Shown piece after piece: positions 32,579-41,733 of a stretch of 64,000 nt of DNA. Numbering within the stretch: position 1 is the first letter of the stretch; every line of letters starts with the position of its first letter. The notes under the pieces are model-generated. The model was given only the letters and a program-made list of their open reading frames with translations, did not search any database and had not been told where the DNA came from. The position numbers and the translations under genes are program-made. This DNA is from UBA6055 sp965214085 (GTDB taxonomy: Bacteria; Chloroflexota; Anaerolineae; Aggregatilineales; Phototrophicaceae): NCBI GenBank assembly GCA_965214085.1, contig OZ243937.1:1302001-1366000 (forward strand). Reading direction: 5' to 3'.

Positions 32579-33772
32579 TTAAGCCAGCGCCGGCTCCATG
32601 GCTCGCTGCAGCAGCCCACGTCGTTCCAGGAAGCGTTCCAAGCGGCAGAGCGCCTCACGGATATTGTCTTCGCTGGTGGCGTAGCTGGCGCGGATGTAGC
32701 CGCGGCCGCTGTCCCCGAAGGCGCTGCCGGGTATCAGCGCGAGCCGTTCTTCATGCAGCAGCGCTTCGCAGAAGGCCTCATCATCCATGCCGCTTGTGGC
32801 GATGCTGGGAAAGGCATAGAAGGCGCCGCGCGGCTCAAAGCAATTCATTCCCAGCCGATTGAAACCGTCCACAAGCAGCCTGCGGCGGCGATCGTATTCT
32901 TGACGCATCCTCTCGACATCATCTTCACCAGCGTGAATGGCCTCGAGCGCGGCCGCTTGTCCCATCGTCGGCGCCGACATGATCAAGTACTGATGGATCT
33001 TGTACATGGCTTCGGTGAAGGCTTTGGGCGCGGATACGTATCCGATGCGCCAGCCGGTCATGGCATAGGATTTGCTCATCCCGCTCAAGACGATGGTACG
33101 CTCGTACATATTGGGCAGCGTGGCGAAGTTGATGTGCTCGATGCCGTAGACCAGCCGCTCGTAGATCTCGTCCGAGATGACAACCAGGTCATATTTCTCG
33201 GCAACTTGAGCGACTTGCAGCATATGCTCCAACGTCAGGGCGGCGCCGGTGGGATTGCTGGGATAGCTCAGCAGGATCGCTTTTGTCCGCGCGGTGATTC
33301 TTGCTTCCAGCGCGGCGCCGGTGATCTGGAAGTCGTCCTCGACTGTTGTGGGCGCCATCACGGGCAGGCCGCCCGCCGTCTCCACCAGGGCTGGGTTGGC
33401 GACAAAACAGGGCTCAACCACCAGCACCTCGTCGCCGGGATCCAGCAAGACCTTAAGCGCCAGGTAGAGCGCTTCGCTGACCCCAACGGTCACCAGCACT
33501 TCGTCTTCAGGCGAGTAACCGAGCCCGTATCTCGTTTGTATATGCGCCGCGATGGCCGCTCGCAGTTCGTAGGCGCCGGCGTTTGAGGTATAACCTGTGT
33601 TGCCGTCGTTCAGGCTTTGCAGTCCGGCTTCAACGATATGAGCGGGCGTGACAAAATTCGGCTCGCCGATGCCAAGCGTTACCACATCGTCCATGGTGGC
33701 GGCGATGTCGAAATAACGCCGGATGCCGGATGGACGCAAGTTTTGAACGCTCTTGGATAGATAGCGGCTCAT
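32579..33772 (-). CDS. Class I/II pyridoxal-phosphate aminotransferase
   Basis: About 397 aa from ATG 33772, with GGAG nine bases upstream. Signatures are LGIGEPNFVTPAHIVEA, GNTGYTSNAGAYELRAAIAAH, LLSYPSNPTGAALTL, ISDEIYERLVYG, the PLP-Lys block LSGMSKSYAMTGWRIGYVSAP and the substrate Arg in GYIRASYATS. It belongs to the aspartate/alanine (AspC/PatA) group; the exact amino-acid substrate cannot be decided. It stands alone on the minus strand. Confidence 0.92.
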   Translation of the reverse strand: MSRYLSKSVQNLRPSGIRRYFDIAATMDDVVTLGIGEPNFVTPAHIVEAGLQSLNDGNTGYTSNAGAYELRAAIAAHIQTRYGLGYSPEDEVLVTVGVSEALYLALKVLLDPGDEVLVVEPCFVANPALVETAGGLPVMAPTTVEDDFQITGAALEARITARTKAILLSYPSNPTGAALTLEHMLQVAQVAEKYDLVVISDEIYERLVYGIEHINFATLPNMYERTIVLSGMSKSYAMTGWRIGYVSAPKAFTEAMYKIHQYLIMSAPTMGQAAALEAIHAGEDDVERMRQEYDRRRRLLVDGFNRLGMNCFEPRGAFYAFPSIATSGMDDEAFCEALLHEERLALIPGSAFGDSGRGYIRASYATSEDNIREALCRLERFLERRGLLQRAMEPALA

Positions 33773-34318
33773 CAAATGGATCTCCTTCAAAGTTGCAAGC
33801 CCTCAGGTTATATCATTGATCGTGTGCTCGGTCATCACGCAACTGTCATAAAGAAGTCCGCCAATTTTGCTACATTGTGTAGGATGAAGTCTACTCAAGC
33901 TGGCAAGTTAAGGCGATCATTAAAACAGAGTGTATGAAAACTCAGCGCATTCTTAGCGCTAATTTATGGAAGCGTGTTGATTGACATGGAGCGGCGGCGC
34001 ACGGCTTCGCAGGGCGTGACCGAGCTTGTCGATCTGGCCGCATGCGGTGGCCAGGCAATATAAGGAAACTCGGCTACGACCTTTTGGACGCGCTCGCGTA
34101 TTAGAGGTAAGCGGACAATTCAGTTGACATGCGCTAATCTTAAGCAAGCGCGTCAAGCATTGCCTGGGCGAATGTTGGGCAAATCCGATAATCCGCGCGT
34201 CGAATTCAACTTGGCAATTGCGGTCATTTTCGTCTACACTAGGTAGAAGGCGCAAGCCCCGCGGAGCAGCGTCAATGCGGCGGTGATATGCGATTCAGCG
34301 TCACGACAGAGGTAGGTA
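33773..34318. other. Intergenic interval with a candidate promoter
   Basis: No convincing gene is seen in these 546 bases. A frame on the minus strand at 33959-34255 has no recognisable features. Near the right end TTGGCA (34211-34216), an 18-base spacer and TACACT (34235-34240) form a plausible promoter for the small gene at 34319. Confidence 0.45.
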
Positions 34319-34576
34319 ATGAGCGACGAAAATAGAAACAGCTATGAAGACAACGAAGACAACCTGAACGGTCCGGCGGGCGAGGATATGGGTGACCGCC
34401 TGGAGCGCCTAGGCGGAGAGCCGGCCCCGGCCATTACGCCGGAAGAATTCGAGCGCTTGCAAAAAGCCGGTCAGGTTCACATTGATTCTCGCGGGCGAGT
34501 GCGGACCGCGCGCCGCAGCGGGGCCGAAGCGGGCGTATCGCTGCGTAAACGCCGGGCTTGGTACAGCGCAAGCTGA
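34319..34576 (+). CDS. Small hydrophilic protein of unknown function
   Basis: 85 aa, rich in acidic residues at the N-terminus (DENRNSYEDNEDNLNGPAGEDMGD) and basic at the C-terminus (RGRVRTARRSGAEAGVSLRKRR). A central ITPEEFERLQKAGQVHIDSRGRV segment looks structured. A good GAGGT ribosome-binding site lies seven bases before the ATG, and a candidate promoter precedes it. No family recognised. Confidence 0.6.
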   Translation: MSDENRNSYEDNEDNLNGPAGEDMGDRLERLGGEPAPAITPEEFERLQKAGQVHIDSRGRVRTARRSGAEAGVSLRKRRAWYSAS

Positions 34577-34780
34577 GGCAGCCAGCTACGGCGGGGCAGG
34601 GCGCAGCGATTCGGCGTCAGGTATCTTCACCTTCGCTGCCGCCCAGCATCCCTCCAAACAGTTCCATTCCTTCGCATGTTGGCAAGGTATTTTGATCATG
34701 CTCGCGACAATCGCGTCCAGCCCAGATCGTCGTTGCTGGCGTTGGCGGCATTTTGTAGAAGCTGAAAACCTCAGGCATGG

Positions 34781-35455
34781 ATGCGGACTATGGCGGGTTT
34801 GATCAATTTTGGCCATGTCACAGCGGCTTTAGCGCTTGACAACTTTGATTCGGCCGCATCCAGACAGCGCATGGCGCCGGTACCGCGCGGCTGGCGAAAG
34901 CGAGAAACGCCGCCTACGCCCGCGGCCGTCATGATTGTTATCTTCGCTGATGCGCTGGCTCGCCTCAACCTGGTGTTGACCTTGCGTAACGCTGAGCTGC
35001 GCGGGCACAGCGGGCAAGTGAGTTTCCCCGGCGGACGCCAAGACCCGGACGACGCCGACTTGACCAGTACCGCGCTGCGCGAGACTTCCGAGGAGATCGG
35101 CATCCAAAGCGACGCCCTGCAAGTTCTGGGCGAGTTGCCATGTATCTACATTCCCACGTCAAATTTCGAGGTCTTTCCCAAGGTCGCGCGATTCGACGGC
35201 GTACCGGCCTTCAGGCCCAATCCTGCCGAGGTCGCCGATGTGTTCAGCTTCGGTCTGGATGAGCTGCTCAAGCCAGCGTACAAACAGGTGGAAGCGCGCC
35301 AAATCCGCGGCGTCAGCGTACGCGTACCCTATTACGCCGTGCGGGAGCACAAAGTTTGGGGCGCCACTGCAATCATGCTGAGCGAGCTCGAAGGCCGTTT
35401 GCGCCAGGTGGCGCCGCGGGACGCGCTGCATTCCCTAGCCGCGGCGAACGCATAG
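34781..35455 (+). CDS. Nudix hydrolase, CoA pyrophosphatase type
   Basis: 224 aa. The sequence RGHSGQVSFPGGRQDPDD followed by TALRETSEEIGI combines the NuCoA motif (SGQVSFPGG) with the Nudix box (GG..RETSEEIG), as in NudL/PCD1-type CoA pyrophosphatases. VFSFGLDELLKP and the C-terminal WGATAIML also fit. The start could be ATG 34781 or 34793. The next gene starts within its stop codon (TAGTG). Confidence 0.88.
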   Translation: MRTMAGLINFGHVTAALALDNFDSAASRQRMAPVPRGWRKRETPPTPAAVMIVIFADALARLNLVLTLRNAELRGHSGQVSFPGGRQDPDDADLTSTALRETSEEIGIQSDALQVLGELPCIYIPTSNFEVFPKVARFDGVPAFRPNPAEVADVFSFGLDELLKPAYKQVEARQIRGVSVRVPYYAVREHKVWGATAIMLSELEGRLRQVAPRDALHSLAAANA

Positions 35456-36300
35456 TGGACTGGTTTACGGCCGCGATTGCATCGGCTTTCGGTTTGTCCG
35501 CGCAAGCGCTGGTTTTCCAGCGACTGCAGAAACACTATCCGATCAACACCTTTATGACCTGGGCTTGGCTGGGCGCCACTGTGGTGTTGGCGGTCTTGTT
35601 CTTGCGGCCAGCGCATTTTGACGCGATCGCCCGCAACATGGCGCCGCTGGTCTTGTCCGGCATAGCCAGCATGGCCGGGAATTACGCCTATAACCGAGCC
35701 ATCCGGCTGCAGAGCAATATCGGCTATGTGGAAGCGGTGATGTCCTGGCGTTTGATCATTACCTACCTATACTCGCTGCTCTTGCTGGAATCGGCATTCG
35801 AGCCTTTGCGCCTGGCAGGTATGGTATTGATTATCTCGGGCGTATTGGCGGTATCGGGCGCCTGGCGCATCAGCGTGAAAGAGATTCGGATTGCCTGGCT
35901 GAGCTGGTCGCTGCTGGGCGGCTTGGCATTTGCGCTGGTTTCGATCTTCGCGCGCTTCGCTAATGATGATGGCGTCAGCGGCGAAATATCTTTGATTGTC
36001 GTCTTGCTGGTCGCCGGCATCAGCTTCTTATTCGCCGCCATTGGCGAGAAATCTTCATTGAGGGTCAAGTTCAAGCACAGCCATTTGATAGCGGCGGTCA
36101 TATTTTGCGCAGTCCTCGGCAACGCCGCGCTGTTTATTGCCTATGCCAAGTCGCCGAACCTGGCTTATGCCATCGCAATCGACAATTCGCGCATCATCAT
36201 CTTATTCTTGGCCGGCTTGGCCATGTTCAGCCAATCCTGGAGTATTGCCAAAGCCGCCGGCATCGTCTTGACATTCGCCGGTATCTTGCTGCTTGCCTAG
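35455..36300 (+). CDS. EamA/DMT-family membrane transporter
   Basis: About 281 aa from a GTG at 35455 that overlaps the Nudix stop. Around ten hydrophobic segments are arranged as two EamA halves (for example MAPLVLSGIASMAGNYAYNRAI, LAGMVLIISGVLAVSGAW, SWSLLGGLAFALVSIFARFA, AAGIVLTFAGILLLA). The family exports or imports small metabolites across the inner membrane; the substrate is unknown. Coupling to the CoA-pyrophosphatase gene is seen but unexplained. Confidence 0.85.
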   Translation: MDWFTAAIASAFGLSAQALVFQRLQKHYPINTFMTWAWLGATVVLAVLFLRPAHFDAIARNMAPLVLSGIASMAGNYAYNRAIRLQSNIGYVEAVMSWRLIITYLYSLLLLESAFEPLRLAGMVLIISGVLAVSGAWRISVKEIRIAWLSWSLLGGLAFALVSIFARFANDDGVSGEISLIVVLLVAGISFLFAAIGEKSSLRVKFKHSHLIAAVIFCAVLGNAALFIAYAKSPNLAYAIAIDNSRIIILFLAGLAMFSQSWSIAKAAGIVLTFAGILLLA

Positions 36301-36388
36301 GCAGTGGGAGTGCTGTCAGCCCGGAATCCGCCCGCGCATGGAAATGTATCCTTTTCGGTTGATACAGATACTATACCATCGAGGACAC

Positions 36389-36600
36389 CGAGAAATGCTA
36401 GGGCAATCGCGTCAAATTATTTCAACACTAAGGCGCCAAGAACTCCGAGATATATCCGAAAATATGCCAATAAAGGACGCAATGAAAAGGTGATTTTCTG
36501 CCAGAATTCATGGGCGAGCAAGGCTCGCCCCTACAATTTGTAAGTTTGATAATAAATTCGTCATTTATGGATATTGATGCGATTGCCCGGCGAGAATTGC
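36389..36600. repeat. Short MITE-like element, copy 6, with a different interior
   Basis: The element is 36401-36588 (188 bp), bounded by GGGCAATCGCGTCAAA and TTGATGCGATTGCCC. Its interior is not that of the 282-bp copies: it carries CAAGGCTCGCCCCTACAATTTG, a piece resembling the centre of copy 2. Flanking CGAGAAATGC (36389-36398) and CGAGAATTGC (36591-36600) differ at one base. Just outside, 36617-36681 resembles another CACAAAG-type repeat arm. No gene is present in 36301-36811. Confidence 0.7.
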
Positions 36601-36811
36601 GAGAGCACCGAGAAACTTAATCGAGATATGCCATATTCTTTGTGTGCTTTGTGCCTTTGTGTCTTTGTGGTGAAATTTAATGTCAACCGAATTCGATACA
36701 CTACCCCGCGCATTCCTTACTTGTGCGCAACAGGCATGATTGCTATGCTTGGCTCAGTGGATATTCAGGCCGGTATTTCCCGCGTCGCCCGCTTGCCCAT
36801 CAACGGAAGAC

Positions 36812-37951
36812 ATGGATAGCATCCCCACAATTTTACCGATTCTAGCGGTCACGACTGGCGCGGAAGGCGCGGGTGAGTGGGGCGCGCTGATATTTTACGT
36901 GCTCATCGCGCTTGGCGTCTCCTTCCTGTGCTCGGTATGGGAAGCGGCGATGCTGTCCACGCCCGTGTCGCATATTGAGCTACTGGTGCAGCAGGGCAGC
37001 AAAGCCGGCGTCATCATGCAAGGCTTGCGCCAGAATGTCGAACATCCCATCTCGGCTATCCTCACACTCAATACCATCGCGCATACAGTCGGCGCGGCCG
37101 GCGCCGGCGCGGAAGCCACCGCTATTTTCGGCAGCGAATTCTTCGGCATCATCTCTGCGGTGCTGACTCTGATGATATTGATATTCTCTGAAATCATCCC
37201 CAAGACGCTTGGCGCGGTATATGCCAAAGCGCTGACGCCCTTCACGGCGTATTCCCTGCGCGTGCTGCTGGTGGCGCTGAAGCCGGCCGTATTCGCCTCT
37301 GATTTCTTGACGCGCTCCATGCGGCCCAGCGAAGAGGCGCCCACGGTAACGCGCTCCGAATTGCAGGTGATGGCGCGCATCAGCGCCGAAGAGGGCGGCA
37401 TTAAAGAGCGCGACAATCGTATCGTGGCCAACTTGCTGCAACTGGCGGACGTGCAAGTCGAAACCATCATGACGCCGCGCACCGTGATGGTAACGCTGCA
37501 GCAAGACGATACAGTTGGCGACGTCATGCAGTCGCATGCCATCCTGCCATTTTCGCGCATACCGGTCTTTGGCGAATCGACAGACGACATCAAAGGCTAC
37601 GTCCTGCGCCACGAGATTTACAAGCGCGCCGCGGCCGACGAGCACGATGTCAGGCTGCGCGAAATCGCGCGGCCACTGGGCGTCGTGCCCGAGACGAATT
37701 CGATCGCGGATGTGCTGGATGACTTCATCGCCAAGCAAGATCATATATTATTGGTGATCGACGAATACGGCGGCACTGCCGGCTTGATAACCATGGAAGA
37801 CGCGGTTGAGACCTTGCTGGGCATTGAAATCCTGGATGAGTCGGATCCGGTCGCCGACCTGCGCGAATTGGCGCGCCGCCGTTATCAGCGACAGCTCCAG
37901 CCGCAGACGGAGAGCCCGCCCGAGGCGCCCGACACCGGCCGCGCCGAATGA
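36812..37951 (+). CDS. CNNM/DUF21 membrane protein with CBS pair
   Basis: About 379 aa from ATG 36812. The N-terminal DUF21 (CNNM transmembrane) domain has four hydrophobic segments, including LIFYVLIALGVSFLCSVWEAAML and ISAVLTLMILIFSEIIPKTLGAVYA. A CBS pair follows (VETIMTPRTVMVTLQQDDTVGDVM, then HILLVIDEYGGTAGLITMEDAVETLLG). The protein ends in a Pro/Glu tail and lacks the CorC_HlyC domain of longer family members. Relatives are linked to Mg2+ or Co2+ handling. It overlaps the next gene by four bases. Confidence 0.88.
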   Translation: MDSIPTILPILAVTTGAEGAGEWGALIFYVLIALGVSFLCSVWEAAMLSTPVSHIELLVQQGSKAGVIMQGLRQNVEHPISAILTLNTIAHTVGAAGAGAEATAIFGSEFFGIISAVLTLMILIFSEIIPKTLGAVYAKALTPFTAYSLRVLLVALKPAVFASDFLTRSMRPSEEAPTVTRSELQVMARISAEEGGIKERDNRIVANLLQLADVQVETIMTPRTVMVTLQQDDTVGDVMQSHAILPFSRIPVFGESTDDIKGYVLRHEIYKRAAADEHDVRLREIARPLGVVPETNSIADVLDDFIAKQDHILLVIDEYGGTAGLITMEDAVETLLGIEILDESDPVADLRELARRRYQRQLQPQTESPPEAPDTGRAE

Positions 37952-38847
37952 CGGAACTGCGCCTGCCGCTTCCCGCATACGCCTATCGCTTTGACCTGCT
38001 GCTCGATTTCCTGCGGCGAATCGCCTACCCGGCGCGACTGGTCGCCAAGGGCGACACGCTCTGGCGTTATACCGAGGGGCAGCTTCTGTCCTATCAAGAG
38101 TCGGATGCTGCACTCCTGGTTCGCGGCGACAGCTTGCCTGCGGCGCTAGTCCGACGGGTAGAGCGGGCGTCGCGGCGCTGCCTGGGGCTGGACCAGGACC
38201 TGACTGAATTCTACAGCCTGGCGCAGAGCGACGCCGAACTGTGGCCCGTGGTCGAGCCGCTCGTGGGTTTGCCGATATTCCGCAGCGAGACGGTATTTGA
38301 GGCGCTGGTTACGCTCATCATTGAACAGCATATCACCTGGAAATCGGCTCTGCGTTCCCAGCGCTCACTGCTGCGTCTGGTTGGCTGCGCGGCACAGTCG
38401 GGGCTGACACCTGTCTATGACTTCCCGTCGCCCGCCAGGCTGGCGCGCGCCTCCCATGCGGAGCTCAAGCCCTTGAAGATAACCAACAAGCGCATCGAAA
38501 CGATTATCGCCATCGCGGCCGCCGTTGACAGCGGCGAGCTTGACCTAGAATGCATCCGTGATTTGCCGCCGGCGCAGGCTTATGAGCGGCTACTGGCTAT
38601 CAAGGGCGTGGGACATTGGACGGCCAGCAATGTTATCGGTCGCGCGCTGGGCCGCTACCCTTACCTCAGCCACAATGATGTCGCCTTGCAAGCGGCAGTG
38701 CAGCATTACTTTCATGGCGGGGCGGGGCAAAAGAGCGCCGCCCAGGTGAGTGAAACGCTGAATAGATACGGCGAATACGCTGGCTTGGCCGGGCACTTTA
38801 CATTGCTGAGGTGGGTCCTGGATCGCTACCCGCCGCTGGATAGCTGA
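37948..38847 (+). CDS. AlkA-like DNA-3-methyladenine glycosylase (HhH-GPD)
   Basis: 299 aa. The helix-hairpin-helix with catalytic Asp is clear: YERLLAIKGVGHWTASNVIGRALGRYPYLSHNDVALQAAV, with the Asp of HND as the base. VFEALVTLIIEQHITWKSALRS is the preceding helical core. The N-terminal ~110 residues match the AlkA_N-like fold loosely. It excises alkylated bases. ATGA overlap with the CNNM gene implies co-translation, without an obvious common role. Confidence 0.87.
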   Translation: MTELRLPLPAYAYRFDLLLDFLRRIAYPARLVAKGDTLWRYTEGQLLSYQESDAALLVRGDSLPAALVRRVERASRRCLGLDQDLTEFYSLAQSDAELWPVVEPLVGLPIFRSETVFEALVTLIIEQHITWKSALRSQRSLLRLVGCAAQSGLTPVYDFPSPARLARASHAELKPLKITNKRIETIIAIAAAVDSGELDLECIRDLPPAQAYERLLAIKGVGHWTASNVIGRALGRYPYLSHNDVALQAAVQHYFHGGAGQKSAAQVSETLNRYGEYAGLAGHFTLLRWVLDRYPPLDS

Positions 38848-38862
38848 CCGCGTCTGTACGTC

Positions 38863-39792
38863 TTAGGCGCCGAGTTCATCGTAGAGCATGTCGGCATTCA
38901 GCGACTGCAGCACCGTGTCTTCGCTTTCCAGGGTCAGCGAAGCCGCGGCCACGCCCAGGCGCATCGCTTCGTCAATGGGCACATCGTTGAGGATGCCAAA
39001 GATTACCGCGCCGGAAAAGGCGTCGCCCGCGCCCGACGTGTCTACCACTTCAGTATGGATCGCCCGCAAGTAGCCGCCGCCGCTGCTATCGGCATAAGCC
39101 AAGCCTTGTTCGCCCAGCGTTACGACGGCGATATTCGCGCCCAGATTGACCAACTGCTGCGCGGTGCCAATGGCGGATTCGCGCTCGGTCGCCGGTGCAT
39201 CCAGATTGCAGAGCGCGGCCGTTTCACTGGCGTTGGGCACGATCAAGTACAGATTGCCAATGTAGTTGCAGAGTCGGGCGGCCATCCGCGGCGATGTCGG
39301 GTCGGCGCAGACCCGCACTTGATAGCGGGCCGCCAGCTCAAAGAGAGTAGCGAGCGCCTCTGCGGAAAGCGTGGCGTCGACCACGACCAAAGCGGCATTC
39401 TCAAAGAGCCATTCGTGCTCCATCAGATAATCGGAATCCAGGGCGTCCGCGATGACCAAATCATCGACGCGGGTGCAGTCCTCTTCCGAATGATACAGCA
39501 GCATGGACGATGCCGTGGTGGCGCCGCTGACCCGCAAGACGTGGCTGCAATCAATGCCGGCCAAACTTGAGTGCGTGATCAGGTGCTGGCCAATGTCATC
39601 GTCAGCGATGGCCGCCAGCAGTACAGTCTCGATATCCAGGCGCGCCAGATTCTCCGCGATATTTCTGGCGACGCCGCTGACGGAAGAATGGATATGCCCA
39701 GGCTGTCGCTGGCTCAGCCGTAATTCTTCAAGCGTGCGGGCGCTGAGCTCTAGCACTGCCGAGCCGATCACCAGGACAAAGTCGCCGTCCAT
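38863..39792 (-). CDS. PfkB-family carbohydrate/nucleoside kinase
   Basis: 309 aa. The N-terminal GHIHSSVSGVARNIAENLARLDIETVLLAAIADDDIG and C-terminal VVDTSGAGDAFSGAVIFG (catalytic Asp and anion hole) define a PfkB kinase. The G-V-A-R-N-I-A-E-N-L-A-R-L run is characteristic of the pseudouridine-kinase subgroup (PsuK). No PsuG glycosidase lies next to it, so the substrate is open. It is 20 bases downstream of the SUMF gene. Confidence 0.87.
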   Translation of the reverse strand: MDGDFVLVIGSAVLELSARTLEELRLSQRQPGHIHSSVSGVARNIAENLARLDIETVLLAAIADDDIGQHLITHSSLAGIDCSHVLRVSGATTASSMLLYHSEEDCTRVDDLVIADALDSDYLMEHEWLFENAALVVVDATLSAEALATLFELAARYQVRVCADPTSPRMAARLCNYIGNLYLIVPNASETAALCNLDAPATERESAIGTAQQLVNLGANIAVVTLGEQGLAYADSSGGGYLRAIHTEVVDTSGAGDAFSGAVIFGILNDVPIDEAMRLGVAAASLTLESEDTVLQSLNADMLYDELGA

Positions 39793-39812
39793 ATCCCCGC
39801 TCCTTTGCCCGT

Positions 39813-41231
39813 CTATCCGGCGGAACTCGATGTGCCGCTGTCATCCGTCCGTCCGGCTTCCGGCGGAGGCGGCTGCGTGGGCTGCGAGTTGGCGTTCGTC
39901 AAATCTTGCGGAAGCGGGGTCGGCACATCAAGGCCCAAGGTAGCTGGATTCAAGTCCGCGCCGCCGATTGCCTCAGTATTTGGCGGGTCCGCTACGCAGC
40001 GAAAACCAACCCAGCGCTGGAAGCCTTTGGGGTCTTCTGATTGCCGATGCACAGCGCGGCTGAAGAAGGGCACGCTATTCCAGGATCCTCCGCGCAGGAC
40101 TTTCTGCTGCCCGGCGACAGGACCCTTGGGATTCACCGAGACGCCCGCCGCGGCCTGCTCTTCGTAATAGCGCTCGCTGTACCAGTCACTGACCCATTCG
40201 GCCACATTGCCGGCCATATCGTAGGCGCCGTAGAAGCTGGCGCCGTTGGGATAACTGCCTACCGGGAAAGAGCCAGGCGGGGAATCCAGCGGACGATTGG
40301 TCTTGGCCAGGGCGTTATCCCAGCGATTGCCCCAAGGGTAGAGCCGTCCGTCATCCGCGCGGGCGGCGCGTTCCCATTCCGCCTCGGTGGGCAGGCGGCG
40401 GCCGACGGCTTCGCAGTAAGTCAGGGCGCCGTAATAGGTCACGCCATAGACCGGGTGCTGGCGCAAGCCTGTGCCGATGCTGTAATTGGCGCCGTCAAAT
40501 ATGATGGGCGCGTCCGGGCTCTCATTCTGCGTCTGTATGCAGGGGAAACCGGCGCAACCGTTCACATGCGTGTCGGCCCCGCGTACGTTCAGAAAGGCGA
40601 CGTACTGGTCAAAGGTCACCTCGGTAATCTCCATTTGGAAGGCATCAACCGCGACCTCGTGAACAGGGTAGGAGTCGAAGGCGTAACTCGCCTCGCAAGT
40701 GCCGCCGTCGCGCGTGCACTCGTTCACCGCCTCGGCTACTTCAACCGGCGTTGTACCCATGCTGATCGTGCCGCCCGGAATGCTGACGGTCAGGCTGCGA
40801 ACCAGAATCAAGACTTCGGGAACGGTATCGGCCGGCTGCAGCGGCTGCGTCGGGCTGACGGACGGGGCTTGCGTGGGAACCTGCGTCGCTTGTACTTGTA
40901 CGGATACAATCTCGTTCGACGCCGCTTGAATCGGTGTGGGCTGCGCGACAGTAACTGGCTGGCTGTCCGGCGTGGCTGTCACTACGATATACTGGGACAC
41001 GGGCGTTGCTGTGGGTTGATTCGGGTCTTCTGTGGGCGTCATCACCACGTGCACCACAGTGGTAAAGACCTCTGGCGCCGGGGTGGGCAGGAAATAGGCC
41101 GGCACGGTGCCTTCCAACACAACAGCCGCCATCATGATCACGCCGCAGAGTAACCCCGGGATAAAGCCAATAAGTCCCCATTGCCAGGCGGCGCTGCGAT
41201 TGCGCCTGCCGCCAATTGGTCGGTAGGACAT
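39813..41231 (-). CDS. Membrane-anchored SUMF1/FGE-sulfatase-domain protein
   Basis: 472 aa. One transmembrane helix (WGLIGFIPGLLCGVIMMAAVVL) is followed by a 100-residue Thr/Pro/Gln-rich linker and then a full formylglycine-generating-enzyme-like domain. That domain has SIPGGTISMGTT, FQMEITEVTFDQYVAFLN, HPVYGVTYYGALTYCEAVGRRLPTEAEWERAAR, YPWGNRW, YDMAGNVAEWVSDWY and VLRGGSWNSVPFFSRAVHR-type segments. Most such proteins are not true sulfatase activators and serve as binding or modification domains outside the cell. A TATAAT-like -10 is seen upstream but no -35. Confidence 0.9.
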   Translation of the reverse strand: MSYRPIGGRRNRSAAWQWGLIGFIPGLLCGVIMMAAVVLEGTVPAYFLPTPAPEVFTTVVHVVMTPTEDPNQPTATPVSQYIVVTATPDSQPVTVAQPTPIQAASNEIVSVQVQATQVPTQAPSVSPTQPLQPADTVPEVLILVRSLTVSIPGGTISMGTTPVEVAEAVNECTRDGGTCEASYAFDSYPVHEVAVDAFQMEITEVTFDQYVAFLNVRGADTHVNGCAGFPCIQTQNESPDAPIIFDGANYSIGTGLRQHPVYGVTYYGALTYCEAVGRRLPTEAEWERAARADDGRLYPWGNRWDNALAKTNRPLDSPPGSFPVGSYPNGASFYGAYDMAGNVAEWVSDWYSERYYEEQAAAGVSVNPKGPVAGQQKVLRGGSWNSVPFFSRAVHRQSEDPKGFQRWVGFRCVADPPNTEAIGGADLNPATLGLDVPTPLPQDLTNANSQPTQPPPPEAGRTDDSGTSSSAG

Positions 41232-41342
41232 TCACGCTCTCCTTTGGTCGTACTGCCAGTCGCTGTTGCGCTGCACAGTTCTATACAATTATAGTCTAAT
41301 CGACAAGGCGAGCTTGGTAAACGGCTTCTCACCGATCCGCCA

Positions 41343-41605
41343 GGGCAATCGCATCAAAAAATATTAACCACAGAGGGCACAGAGGACACAGAGATTTAGA
41401 TGTTAAGACGACTATACAAAGCAGTCGATGGACTGGAATACGGCAAGATGCACCGAAAAGACTTCAAATATCTCTCAAAATTATTCTTGACTTAATGATG
41501 TAAGCTTTCATTAGTGCTTTTCTCTGCGCACTCTGCGCCCTCTGTAGTTGATTTTCAGTTTAGATGCCCGCCTTTTCAGCCACTATTATTTTGAAGCGAT
41601 TGCCC
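41343..41605 (-). repeat. MITE-like element, copy 7 (reverse orientation, diverged)
   Basis: It starts GGGCAATCGCATCAAAAAAT and ends TTTTGAAGCGATTGCCC. Read on the minus strand it follows the interior order of copies 3-5 and 8 with many substitutions: AATAGTGGCTGAAA, CAGAG repeats, then AAAAGCACTAATGAAAGC and so on. Flanking direct repeats are weak. It lies in the gene-free interval upstream of both the SUMF gene and the GNAT gene at 41734. Confidence 0.75.
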
Positions 41606-41733
41606 TCGGCTCCGCTTTGCTTGACACGGGCTATCGCAGGGTTTAGGCTTAGTTAATTCCATTGGCGCTCTCTAGCGCTGACGCAATTCAGCGTAGCAGG
41701 CAGTGGCGAGGTATAACCGCGAGGATCGCCAAG

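Noticed and set aside
33959..34255. 98-codon minus-strand frame
   Set aside because: No ribosome site, no motif, and an odd composition for this genome; treated as non-coding.
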